This document shows positions 30,286-39,892 of a stretch of 49,066 nucleotides of DNA, in pieces (position 1 is the first letter of the stretch; every line of letters starts with the position of its first letter). The stretch is from Candidatus Woesearchaeota archaeon. GTDB lineage: Archaea; Nanobdellota; Nanobdellia; SCGC-AAA011-G17; JAGVZF01. The stretch is taken from NCBI GenBank assembly GCA_018302785.1, contig JAGVZF010000002.1, positions 1-49,066 of the forward strand. Direction: 5' to 3'. A model generated the notes under the pieces. The model searched no databases. It saw only the letters and a program-made list of their open reading frames with translations, and had not been told where the DNA came from. The translations under genes and the position numbers were made by a program.

Positions 30286-31997
30286 CTTGGAATTGTTGGT
30301 TGTCTAATAACTCCAGAATTTACTTGAGCAGTTTGCCCTCTAGCAAACTTAAATTCATATCTTTGACCACCTAAAACAAATACATCCCCTTTTTTTAGCC
30401 TTTCCAAAAAAGCTTCATCTATGGATCCAACAACTTCATCATTAACTTTAACTTGAATCATAGACTCATCTGGAATAGTTCCTACATTAGTCATATAAAT
30501 TACTCTGCTTAATTTGCCTCTTTTCCCAACCATTCCAGTTTCTTCATCATACCATATCTTAGCATAAATATTTCTTTCTTCTAAGCTTACATACTTACCT
30601 CTTAAGTAATCTATAACATTCATAAAATCATTATAATTTAAATCAAAATAACAATAACTTTTTCTAATTAAGTTATATAAATCATTTATATTAATTCTAT
30701 TCATCAAAACAATTCCAAAAATTTGTTGAGCTAAAACATCTAGGCAATTTTTTGGGATATTAATTCTATCAATTTTTCTTTCAATAGCTAATTTTAACAT
30801 CACAGCACATTCAACTAAATCATCTCTGTCTAAAACAATTAATCTTGCCTTTACAGTATCATGCAGCTTATGCCCAGATCTACCTGATCTTTGCGATAAT
30901 CTTGCTATACTTTTGGGACTGCCTAAACAAATTACTAAATCAATAAATCCTATATCTAAACCTAGTTCTAATGAGGTACTTGAAACACAAACTTTTAATT
31001 CTCCATTTCTCATTCTGTCTTCTATAGAATGCCGTAAAGTTTTAGATAAACTTCCATGATGGGCACCAATATTCTCAGTATAATTCTTAGGAAATCTTTC
31101 TTTTAAATGATGAATTACTCTTTCAGTAGCACTCCTAGTATTTGTAAAAATCAAGGTAGTTCTATGTTCTTGAATCAATTTATCCATTAAATCATACAAA
31201 TTATTATGCATCTCAAAATAACTTGAGTCTATTAAATCTTTAACAGGGCAAAGCACCTTTAAATCATAACTTTTATCAAATCTAACGTCTGCAATCTTAC
31301 AATTTCTACTATTTCCAACTAAAAACTTAGCAACTTCTTCTAATGGGGCTACAGTAGCACTTAATCCTATTCTTACTATTTCATTTTCACATAAATATTG
31401 TAAATTTTCTAATGTTAAAGATAAATGAACTCCTCTTTTATTCTCAGCTAAACTATGTATTTCATCAACAATACAATATTTAACTTTCCTCAATAAATCT
31501 CTAAATCTAAATACAACCAAAATTACTGCTAAAGATTCTGGAGTAGTAATCAAAATATGTGGGGCATTCTTCAACATTTTACTTCTTTCACTAGTAGACG
31601 TATCTCCTGTTCTTACCCCAATCCTTATATTAATATTTTTTCCATATTTCTTAGCAATTTCTTTAATTTCATTTAATGGAGTTTTAAGATTAACTTCTAA
31701 ATCATAAGAAAGTGATTTTAATGGGTTTACATAAACACAATAAACTCTGTCTTCTAGTAAATTATACTCTGCCAAATTAACTAATTCATTAATAATTGAT
31801 AATGTGGAAGTTAAAGTTTTAGTTCCGCCTGTAGGGGCAGTAATTAAAATATTATTTCCATTATGTATTTCCATAACTCCGTAAAGTTGAGGTAATGAAA
31901 ACTCTTTAAACCTACTAAAAAACCATTCCTTAACAATAGGGTTTAGAATATTTACAATATCCTTGCTTTCATAAGCATTATTTTGGAAATCTATCAT
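30111..31997 (-). CDS. lhr: Lhr-type SF2 helicase, N-terminal and helicase domains
   Basis: 'LITAPTGGTKTLTSTLSIINEL', 'IVDEIHSLAENKRGVHLSLTLENL', 'GLSATVAPLEEVAKFL', 'LELGLDIGFIDLVICLGSPKSIARLSQRSGRSGH'. The last ~55 aa look non-homologous. Confidence 0.88.
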   Translation of the reverse strand: MIDFQNNAYESKDIVNILNPIVKEWFFSRFKEFSLPQLYGVMEIHNGNNILITAPTGGTKTLTSTLSIINELVNLAEYNLLEDRVYCVYVNPLKSLSYDLEVNLKTPLNEIKEIAKKYGKNINIRIGVRTGDTSTSERSKMLKNAPHILITTPESLAVILVVFRFRDLLRKVKYCIVDEIHSLAENKRGVHLSLTLENLQYLCENEIVRIGLSATVAPLEEVAKFLVGNSRNCKIADVRFDKSYDLKVLCPVKDLIDSSYFEMHNNLYDLMDKLIQEHRTTLIFTNTRSATERVIHHLKERFPKNYTENIGAHHGSLSKTLRHSIEDRMRNGELKVCVSSTSLELGLDIGFIDLVICLGSPKSIARLSQRSGRSGHKLHDTVKARLIVLDRDDLVECAVMLKLAIERKIDRINIPKNCLDVLAQQIFGIVLMNRININDLYNLIRKSYCYFDLNYNDFMNVIDYLRGKYVSLEERNIYAKIWYDEETGMVGKRGKLSRVIYMTNVGTIPDESMIQVKVNDEVVGSIDEAFLERLKKGDVFVLGGQRYEFKFARGQTAQVNSGVIRQPTIPSWFSDIILKSYLKVRKVKKKFCISLRNIYMLMNMAKIQYMNFLRNNLFILRKFQIIKK

Positions 31998-32039
31998 CTA
32001 TAGAATTTAAGTATAAAAATAAAGAATAATTTATAAATC

Positions 32040-35000
32040 TTACGAGTGTCTTTGTCCACTGAAACTCTTTCTTACAAAATAGTATAAACTTACTAAAATT
32101 ATAGTAATAATTAAACTTATTTTATCAAAAAATGGAATTTGTACTTCTTTAGTTAAATAACATTCTTTTGTTACTGAAGAGCTTCCTAATTGTACATTAT
32201 TAGTCTTATTTATTGTCCTACTTATCTCTTCATATTCTCCATAATCATCTCCATTATTATCATCAATACATTCACCTCTAGTAATTAATGTAACTATACC
32301 TTGAGTTTCATAATAACAAGTATTACAATCAACAGAACATACTCCGTTACTACTACATCCATTAGAATTTCCTGCAGGAACTGAAGGATCACATTGCTCT
32401 TGTCCAACATCAAATATATTATTTTGACAAGTTGACGGAGCACTTCCTCCTCCTGGAGGCCCTCCAGGCCCACCACCTCCGCTAATTAATTTAGTAACAT
32501 CAATCCAATTACTTGATTCCATTGCAATAGCCTCATTTAAAACACTAACATTAAACTTATATTCTAGACCATTATCTGCATCAGGAATTGGTCCATCTTC
32601 TATTTGGTCATTTGGATCTTCTCTATAAACAACTGGCCAATCAACACTAACTATATTATCTCCTTGAATTGTAGGAGTTTGTATTGTTAATCCTAATAAT
32701 CTTGGATCTAAAACCCCATTATCAACATCATGAATCTCAAACTTTAATATTTTTCCTGCACAATTATTAGGATCTACTTCTAATTTTACTATAGTTCCTT
32801 CAACAACATCTTCACCATTACTATAAACAGCCCCATTTTGCTTTTTAATAACAGCATTGTTTAAAGTACACAATATACTTACACTGTCAGTTATATAATC
32901 CCCATCTTGAATAAAATTTAGTAGACCCCCATTAAGTGTAACACTATTAGCTAATGGTGCATAAATTCTAAAGGTATTTAATGTTCCTGTAATTTTAACT
33001 TCACTACTTCCAAGAGAAATCTTGGAGTCCACAATAATATTACTTCCAGAAACTCTAACTATGTCAACTCCATTTTCTTTTAGAATACTTCCTTCATTGA
33101 AAATAATTCTCTTCTTTGCATTTCCAACTAAGTCTTTTCTAACAAATATTAACTCAGCATCAGTTTGATAATCGCCAAAATCTCTTAATAAACTAGTTAT
33201 ATGGCTAATATAATAATAATCTTTAAAATCTTCATTTCTATCTATATTAATTTCCAAAGAGCTCGCTTTATCAGAACTTATTTGGTTTGCCCCTTCATAT
33301 ACATTTAATCTATTAATCAAAATTGTAGGTTGGTCATTTTTAAATGGAAAAATAACAGTATCATAACTCTCTGTAGCCCCATTCTTTCTATATTCCACGA
33401 TAGGTGCATTAACTCTAGTCCCGTAAGTATATGAAATCCAATGACCATTATCTATACTATTACTAATCTCGCTTTTGTCTGCGGGCGCAATAACTAAATT
33501 TGGACTTATAGTAACTTTATTAGAATCAAAGCTAACACTTCCAGGAGTTAAATGCCAGTATTGTCTATAATCATGGTTGCTATTAGCATTCATAACGTCA
33601 GATACTATAAAGTAATCTAAATTTTCCCCCAATTTTGGATAGAAAATATTCCTAGTTATAACAACTGGATTAGTAGACATTATTGGACAAGAACCACCGC
33701 AACTTGGATTATCTACAGCATATCCATTATGGCTTCCTTTAAGGAAATCAAATCCTTCATTAAATAAATAATCTACTGCTACTTCATCTTCAAAATCAGG
33801 AGGAGGAATGTTATTCCTTAAATTATAATTTCTATTATCAACAAGAATAGTGTTATGGGCAGCTGTAGACTCAAACCAAGTTTTATCAGGACCACCTAAA
33901 ATATATTCGCCAGGATCCGCAAGGAGTAATTTATCATATGCAAATAGTATAATTTGAAGGTTATCTCGGTCACTATGGCTCCCAGCATATCTTGCTGCAT
34001 CAAATACTAAGTGTCTCTGATCTTTGAAACTTTGTTGATTTCCTGCTTGCCCCCAGCCACTTCTTAATATATAATAGCCACATCTGCCAAAAGCTTTTGA
34101 AGTTTCAGTTGGTCTTGTTCCTTGAGTACCATAACTTTCTACATATCTAAAAGTATCATCGCCAAATAAGTTATATCCATCAGGAAACCACATAGAGAAT
34201 CCTTCTTGAATACTAGTATCACCGATAGCAGGAACGTAATTATAATTAGGATGGACCAAATATTTCAAGAAATCAAGACTAAGCTTAGCCCTTTGGGTAT
34301 ACGCTGAACTGAAACTAATTCCGTTCTGAGCAGCTAATTTATAAGGATTCATTAAGCTTCCTATGGTCACATGATGATACCCAGGAGTTCTTTCATTGTG
34401 GCAGCCATCATCAAATATATCTGTTAAAATAACATTCTCCAAACCATCTTGACCAAACTGTAGCCACTGATCTGCTGCTTCAAACTCAGGATACATAATT
34501 CCTGCGTAAACAAAGGTAGCTTTTCCAGTTATTACTTGATTGGAAGTTATTGGCCACTGGACTTCATTACTTCTTATATATTCAATACTCATATATAATT
34601 TTTTAAGATATTCTACAACTTCATTTTCATTAAATGTAGGACTTTCGTGAATTGGCCCTACATATTCAAAAGTTTCTATCCAGTTTCTTATCCTCTCGAA
34701 ATGATTCAGTAAAGCATTTAATTCAGGAACAGTACCATCTGGAAAATGATATATGGGGGTTACTTTAAAGAATTCATTCCAATATTCGTCTAACTCAAAA
34801 ACAATTTCATTAACATAGGCTTCATTTGGTGGAGGTGTCCATACTTTAGTATGGGCATAAGAATTTGCTATATTATTCATATGATAAAATCTATGTAAAT
34901 AAGCTGCAGCATCTAGACCAAGGTCGCCCGCAGGTATCAAATCCCAATCAAAACCACCACTACCATCACTAAAGTCATAGTTACTACCAGCATATGTTAT

Positions 35001-35252
35001 AATCTCATTATTCGCCCAGTTACTTAAAGGAAAATAATCTGGGTTTGTTCTAGCCATAAAATAGTCTCTTAATTGAAGTTTTGTCATGGTATTATATGGT
35101 GGATTTAGAAGCGAAAACAATTCGGCATCACTTAAGCTCGTAGGTCCAGAATACATCTGATGATGTCCACTTACATAATCAAAAGAAAATAGAAAAATGA
35201 TTGATATAAACAAAACGAACTTTTTTCTCATCAATAATAGATATAAATGCAT
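32040..35252 (-). CDS. Secreted, membrane-anchored heparinase II/III-like protein
   Basis: N-terminal signal 'KKFVLFISIIFLFSFDYVSG'; 'GRCGYYILRSGWG...RHLVFDAARYAGSHSDRDNLQIILFAYDKLLLADPG...WFESTAAHNTILVDNRN' (heparinase II/III core); G/P-rich linker, Cys-rich region, C-terminal TM with basic tail. Confidence 0.75.
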   Translation of the reverse strand: MHLYLLLMRKKFVLFISIIFLFSFDYVSGHHQMYSGPTSLSDAELFSLLNPPYNTMTKLQLRDYFMARTNPDYFPLSNWANNEIITYAGSNYDFSDGSGGFDWDLIPAGDLGLDAAAYLHRFYHMNNIANSYAHTKVWTPPPNEAYVNEIVFELDEYWNEFFKVTPIYHFPDGTVPELNALLNHFERIRNWIETFEYVGPIHESPTFNENEVVEYLKKLYMSIEYIRSNEVQWPITSNQVITGKATFVYAGIMYPEFEAADQWLQFGQDGLENVILTDIFDDGCHNERTPGYHHVTIGSLMNPYKLAAQNGISFSSAYTQRAKLSLDFLKYLVHPNYNYVPAIGDTSIQEGFSMWFPDGYNLFGDDTFRYVESYGTQGTRPTETSKAFGRCGYYILRSGWGQAGNQQSFKDQRHLVFDAARYAGSHSDRDNLQIILFAYDKLLLADPGEYILGGPDKTWFESTAAHNTILVDNRNYNLRNNIPPPDFEDEVAVDYLFNEGFDFLKGSHNGYAVDNPSCGGSCPIMSTNPVVITRNIFYPKLGENLDYFIVSDVMNANSNHDYRQYWHLTPGSVSFDSNKVTISPNLVIAPADKSEISNSIDNGHWISYTYGTRVNAPIVEYRKNGATESYDTVIFPFKNDQPTILINRLNVYEGANQISSDKASSLEINIDRNEDFKDYYYISHITSLLRDFGDYQTDAELIFVRKDLVGNAKKRIIFNEGSILKENGVDIVRVSGSNIIVDSKISLGSSEVKITGTLNTFRIYAPLANSVTLNGGLLNFIQDGDYITDSVSILCTLNNAVIKKQNGAVYSNGEDVVEGTIVKLEVDPNNCAGKILKFEIHDVDNGVLDPRLLGLTIQTPTIQGDNIVSVDWPVVYREDPNDQIEDGPIPDADNGLEYKFNVSVLNEAIAMESSNWIDVTKLISGGGGPGGPPGGGSAPSTCQNNIFDVGQEQCDPSVPAGNSNGCSSNGVCSVDCNTCYYETQGIVTLITRGECIDDNNGDDYGEYEEISRTINKTNNVQLGSSSVTKECYLTKEVQIPFFDKISLIITIILVSLYYFVRKSFSGQRHS

Positions 35253-35294
35253 TATTTATAAATCTTTATAAATATACTCCTTATTAAGAATAGA

Positions 35295-35930
35295 ATGGAT
35301 ATTACTAATTTAAAAAAAGAATATGATTTTAAAAAAGAAAAGATTAAACAAAGACTAAAAGATTTTGAAGAAGTTTTTAATAAAGATAATAAAGAAATAT
35401 TCGAAGAGCTTTGTTTTTGTATACTAACCCCTAATGCAAGCGCAAGAATGGGTATAAATGCAATGATTTCTTTAAAACCGATTCTTTATACAGGGAATTT
35501 GCAAGATATTCAAAATGCTTTAAAAAAATCTGGTTATAGATACCCAAATATAAGAGCAGAATACATCTTAGAAGTTAGAGAATTTATTAAAAATGAGCTT
35601 AAGTTTCAATTAAAAGAAAAAATTTTATCATTTAAAGATAAAGATGATCTAAGAGATTATTTAGTTAACAATATTAAAGGAATCTCGTGGAAAGAATCTA
35701 GTCATTATCTCCGCAATATTGGTTTTAAAGGATACTGTATTATTGATAAGCATATCTTAAACTGTCTAACTGAGTTAGGCATTCTTGAATCAAACAAAAG
35801 ACCTATAAACAAAAAACAATATTTAGAAATAGAACAAAAAATGAAAGAGTTTTCATCATCTGTAGGAATAAATGTTGATGAGCTTGATTTACTATTATGG
35901 AGCCATAAAACTGGAGAAATCTTAAAATGA
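35295..35930 (+). CDS. Ogg2-type N-glycosylase/DNA lyase (8-oxoguanine DNA glycosylase)
   Basis: 'FEELCFCILTPNASARMGINAM', 'NNIKGISWKESSHYLRNIGFKGYCIIDKHILNCL' (HhH-Lys/Asp region of archaeal Ogg2). Confidence 0.85.
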   Translation: MDITNLKKEYDFKKEKIKQRLKDFEEVFNKDNKEIFEELCFCILTPNASARMGINAMISLKPILYTGNLQDIQNALKKSGYRYPNIRAEYILEVREFIKNELKFQLKEKILSFKDKDDLRDYLVNNIKGISWKESSHYLRNIGFKGYCIIDKHILNCLTELGILESNKRPINKKQYLEIEQKMKEFSSSVGINVDELDLLLWSHKTGEILK

Positions 35931-36334
35931 AATATATAAACCCAAAAGCAACTGTTGGTTGCATTATCACAAAAAACAATAAAGTGTTACTTGTAAAAAG
36001 ACTTAGAGGTCCATTTAAAAATTACTGGTGTCTTCCAGGTGGCCATTCAGAATTATTTGAATCATTAGAAAATACTGTTAAAAGAGAAATAAAAGAAGAA
36101 CTAAACATAAAAATTAAACCAAAATTCTTCTGTTTTGACCAGGAAATCTTTAAAAGTTTAAAATGGCATGCAAATGTATTCTTTTTTGTTTCAAAGTTAA
36201 ATGGAAAAATAAAGCTAGATAAAAGTGAAAATTCAAATTATAATTTTTTCTCAAAAAATGAAATCAAAAATTTAAAGCTAGCTTTTAATCATAAAAAAAT
36301 AATTCTTAAATTCTTTAAAAATGTACATAGATAA
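35927..36334 (+). CDS. NUDIX hydrolase
   Basis: Nudix box 'GGHSELFESLENTVKREIKEELNI'. Confidence 0.9.
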   Translation: MKYINPKATVGCIITKNNKVLLVKRLRGPFKNYWCLPGGHSELFESLENTVKREIKEELNIKIKPKFFCFDQEIFKSLKWHANVFFFVSKLNGKIKLDKSENSNYNFFSKNEIKNLKLAFNHKKIILKFFKNVHR

Positions 36335-36968
36335 AGTAATTGAAATCTTAAAGAAGAATCACAAAACCTTCAAGAAACCAGTAGTTACTGAAATTTCTGA
36401 AGAAAGAAATCCATTTAAGGTCTTAATTTCATGTCTATTAAGCTTAAGAACAAGGGATGAAGTAACTGGAAAAGCATCAGAAAGATTGTTCAATATTGCA
36501 GACAAACCAGAAGAATTTCTAAAATTAAGTAGTAATAAAATAGAATCATTGATTTATCCAGTAAGTTTTTATAAAGTAAAGGCAAAAAGAATTAAGGAAA
36601 TCTGTGGCGTTTTAATTAATAAACATGATTCTAAAGTTCCTGACTCTCTAGAAGAACTCTTAAAATTAAAAGGTGTAGGCAGAAAAACAGCGGGAATTGT
36701 AATGTGTTATGGCCATAATAAAACAGTTTCAATTCCAACAGATTCGCATGTCCATATTTTATCAAATAGGCTTGGTTGGGTAAAAACTAAAACCCCAGAA
36801 CAAACAGAACAAGAATTAATGAAAATAGTCCCTAAAAAATATTGGCATGATTTAAATGACTTGTTTGTTGTCTTTGGTCAAAATATTTGTTTATCAGTTT
36901 CCCCTTTGTGTTCTAAATGCCCTATAAACAAGTATTGTCCAAGAATTGGGGTTATAAAATCAAGATAA
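36321..36968 (+). CDS. nth: Endonuclease III with Fe-S cluster
   Basis: 'LKGVGRKTAGIVM', 'IPTDSHVHILSNRLGW', 'CLSVSPLCSKCPINKYC'. Confidence 0.92.
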   Translation: MYIDKVIEILKKNHKTFKKPVVTEISEERNPFKVLISCLLSLRTRDEVTGKASERLFNIADKPEEFLKLSSNKIESLIYPVSFYKVKAKRIKEICGVLINKHDSKVPDSLEELLKLKGVGRKTAGIVMCYGHNKTVSIPTDSHVHILSNRLGWVKTKTPEQTEQELMKIVPKKYWHDLNDLFVVFGQNICLSVSPLCSKCPINKYCPRIGVIKSR

Positions 36969-37076
36969 CTAAAAGAAATCAGTTAACTTTTTCCTTTCAT
37001 TTAATCTTCTTACTGCCTCTTCCCAATCACATCTAAGCTCTTTCATAATGTTTAAAATCTCAATCTCTTTTTGCAT
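36969..37076 (-). CDS. Candidate 35-aa microprotein
   Basis: MQKEIEILNIMKELRCDWEEAVRRLNERKKLTDFF, read by hand from the intergenic region; not in the ORF track because of its length. Confidence 0.4.
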   Translation of the reverse strand: MQKEIEILNIMKELRCDWEEAVRRLNERKKLTDFF

Positions 37077-37233
37077 GAAATAATTTAAAATTAATACTGC
37101 TATATAAACACTTATACTCAAATATATATATTTTATATTGAGACATCACTCGTCGATAAATAACCATATTCCAATCAAAAAGTGTCAACAAAAATAAGGT
37201 TAAATTTAAATAGGGAATTTCTTAACTACAATT

Positions 37234-37998
37234 ATGGATATTAAACAGTACAATTATAGTAGATTTGCAGAATATTATGATATACTTGAATTAGAAGACT
37301 ATACATCATTACAAATAATAAGATTTCTTCACAATACTTTTCAAAAATACAAAATATCTACAGTTCTTGACTTTACTTGCGGTACTGGTGCTCAAACAAT
37401 TCCTCTTACAAAAAGAGGTTACAAAGTTACAGCTTGTGATATAAATACAAAAATGATGGAAATGGCCAAAAGAAAAGCAAAAGGTCTTTCAATAGATTTT
37501 CATCAAGGCGATCTTAGAAAATCATATATAGGCAATTTTGACGCAGTTATAGCAATATTTAATGCAATAGGTCATTTAAGCAAAAAAGATTTTAACATTG
37601 CAGTTAAAAATGTATCAAGGAACTTAAAAGATCAAGGTATTTTTATATTTGATATTTTTAATCTAGACTTCATGATTAAAGGTGGTTTTATTACACATGA
37701 ATATATGGACAAAGTAATAGATATTAATGGTCTTAAAATGGTGAGATTTAACAACAATACATTAAACAAGAAAACTGGAATAATCAAAATAATGCAAAAA
37801 ATATATATTCAGAAAGACTTAGAAAAGCCACAAATAATAAATGAAAATTGGGATTATCAAATTTATTCTATTATAGAATTAACAGAGATTTTGCAAAAAA
37901 ATGGTTTTAAAGTATTAGAAGTATTTGGTGGTCCTGGAACAAAATTTGAAAATGATAAAAGCCTGTCTCTATACCTTGTAACTCAAAAACTCAATTAA
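37234..37998 (+). CDS. Class I SAM-dependent methyltransferase
   Basis: 'VLDFTCGTGAQTIPLTKRGYKVTACDINTKMMEMAKRKA', 'FDAVIAIFNAIGHL'. Confidence 0.85.
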   Translation: MDIKQYNYSRFAEYYDILELEDYTSLQIIRFLHNTFQKYKISTVLDFTCGTGAQTIPLTKRGYKVTACDINTKMMEMAKRKAKGLSIDFHQGDLRKSYIGNFDAVIAIFNAIGHLSKKDFNIAVKNVSRNLKDQGIFIFDIFNLDFMIKGGFITHEYMDKVIDINGLKMVRFNNNTLNKKTGIIKIMQKIYIQKDLEKPQIINENWDYQIYSIIELTEILQKNGFKVLEVFGGPGTKFENDKSLSLYLVTQKLN

Positions 37999-38039
37999 TA
38001 TTATATAAATATATAAATACGTTTTAACTTTAACAATTT

Positions 38040-38429
38040 ATGAAAAACTGTATATTCTGTAAAATAATCAGTAATGAGATTGATTCTGCTAAAATTTGGG
38101 AAGATAATAAATTTATTGCAATCCTAGATATAAATCCAAATACTAAAGGAATGAATCTAGTGCTTTCAAAAGAACATTATAGTTCTTATGCATTTGATCT
38201 TCAAGATGATATTTTAAAAGATATAATTATTGCAACAAAAAAGATAGCAAAAATATTGGAGAAATCCCTAAAAGTCAAAAGAGTAGCTATGGTAATGGAA
38301 GGCATGGGAATAGATCATTTGCACATTAAACTATACCCTCTTTATGGATTAAAAGAAAAGTTTGAAGAGATATGGCAAAAGATAAAATCTTCTTTGAGAA
38401 ATATAATGGCTATATATCTACTCAACTAG
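38040..38429 (+). CDS. HIT-family nucleotide-binding protein with frame-disrupted C-terminus
   Basis: 'CIFCKIISNEIDSAKIWEDNKFIAILDINPNTKGMNLVLSKEHY', 'GIDHLHIKLYPL' (HxHxH-like). Homologous-looking C-terminus continues in another frame to 38488. Confidence 0.85.
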   Translation: MKNCIFCKIISNEIDSAKIWEDNKFIAILDINPNTKGMNLVLSKEHYSSYAFDLQDDILKDIIIATKKIAKILEKSLKVKRVAMVMEGMGIDHLHIKLYPLYGLKEKFEEIWQKIKSSLRNIMAIYLLN

Positions 38430-38530
38430 GCTCACAAAAAGAGCTTAGTCAATTGAAAGAACTAGCAAAGAAGATTAACAAAATATAAATCTTTTACCAC
38501 AAAACATTTAAAAATAAACTTAATTTAGTA

Positions 38531-39046
38531 GTGCCCATGTATATAAGAATTAAAAAGAGACTTACTAAAAAAGGTCAATCTGATTATGCTTATGAAATCG
38601 AAAATATAAGAACAACTAAGGGTCCTAGGCAAAAAGTCATTAGCTATCTAGGAAAAGTTTACTCATTAGAAAATAACTCTATAATTCTTACTTTTTATCT
38701 AAGCACCGACGATCTGCAATCATATTTTGAAAAAAAGCATTTAAGTGAGATTATTAAAGAATTACTTATTTTTGAGCTTGTAAGACACGGTTTCTCTCAA
38801 AATAATAGCATCCTTACTAAAGGCAATTTTATAGTAAATATCGACGATAAAACTATAAAATATGGGGCTAATGAAAATATTGTTTTATCCTTAAATAAAG
38901 GCTATTTATGCTCTAAAACACTTAAAAAATGCTTCAAAGACATTGAAAATACCTCTGAAACTAAACAATTAATAAAGTCTTTTCTTCTCATAGGATTAAA
39001 TCCAGATGAAGATACTTTTACACAAATTTTTAGTGGTAAAATATAA
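38531..39046 (+). CDS. Hypothetical protein; N-terminus resembles IS1634-type transposase N-terminal region
   Basis: 'RIKKRLTKKGQSDYAYEIENIRTTKGPRQKVISYLGKV'; no DDE domain follows. Confidence 0.4.
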   Translation: MPMYIRIKKRLTKKGQSDYAYEIENIRTTKGPRQKVISYLGKVYSLENNSIILTFYLSTDDLQSYFEKKHLSEIIKELLIFELVRHGFSQNNSILTKGNFIVNIDDKTIKYGANENIVLSLNKGYLCSKTLKKCFKDIENTSETKQLIKSFLLIGLNPDEDTFTQIFSGKI

Positions 39047-39114
39047 TTTACTACTTTAGAATAGGTATGTTATACTTAAATTACCTTTAAATAATTTCTT
39101 ATACTTACATTTTT

Positions 39115-39819
39115 ATGGTACCTTACCCAGACATCAGGCTTCAAAAGGCTTTTTTGAAGATTAAAGGGGATATAGCTTATCTTTACACACAAATCTTGAG
39201 GGACAGGCAACTTGTCCTTGACATTTCCACTATTTTATCGACGCTGAGCTCAAAGCTTGATAATTTAGAAAAAAAAGTTGATTCACTACTAGAAAATAAG
39301 AACTCCATAGGAAATGAAGGGGTTAACGACGCGTTAACGACGGGTCAACGACTGGTTGACGGCCCGTCAACAGACCGTCAAAAACCATTAGAAAGCCAAA
39401 ATTTACCCGATTTGAGCAAAAACAAGGCCGAATTCAACTTGATCAAGCCAGATTTTAAATGGGGGTACAATCCGAAATATGTGACTTACCAACGGCCCGT
39501 TAACGACCCGTTAACGGACGTGGATGGCTTTCTAAAGCTTTCCAAAAAACAATTACTTATGTATATCACTATATTTAAGCTCGAATTAGAGCTAGGTAGA
39601 CCTATAACTTATGAAGACTTAATTAAAAAGCTAAGTCGTACTGATTCTGCAGTGAGACATTATATTCGTATCCTTAAAACTTTAAAAATACCTCTATTTA
39701 TTTTTACTAATGCCGATAATATCCTGTGTATTTCCATACCTATCGAGTTTCGAACCATTGAGTTTGAGAAAAAGCTCTTGGACCTATTAGATTCCTTGCA
39801 CAAAAGGCCTAAAAGTTGA
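39115..39819 (+). CDS. Coiled-coil + winged-helix DNA-binding protein
   Basis: N-terminal coiled coil 'LVLDISTILSTLSSKLDNLEKKVDSLLEN'; C-terminal HTH 'LELGRPITYEDLIKKLSRTDSAVRHYIRILKTLKIPLF'. Confidence 0.65.
   Translation: MVPYPDIRLQKAFLKIKGDIAYLYTQILRDRQLVLDISTILSTLSSKLDNLEKKVDSLLENKNSIGNEGVNDALTTGQRLVDGPSTDRQKPLESQNLPDLSKNKAEFNLIKPDFKWGYNPKYVTYQRPVNDPLTDVDGFLKLSKKQLLMYITIFKLELELGRPITYEDLIKKLSRTDSAVRHYIRILKTLKIPLFIFTNADNILCISIPIEFRTIEFEKKLLDLLDSLHKRPKS
39321..39382 (+). repeat. Six 11-bp-phased GTYRAC-type repeats inside a coding sequence
   Basis: GTTAAC 39322, GTTAAC 39333, GTCAAC 39344, GTTGAC 39355, GTCAAC 39366, GTCAAA 39377: spacing exactly 11 each. Confidence 0.9.
39493..39519 (+). 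repeat. Second 11-bp-phased pair of the same repeat
   Basis: cggcccGTTAACgacccGTTAACggacg: GTTAAC at 39499 and 39510. Confidence 0.85.
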
Positions 39820-39892
39820 AATCCTTTATCCTTTAAAGATTCGTTTGTAATCTTGATAATTTAGTAAATTCCCAATGATAGTAGGCAAAACT

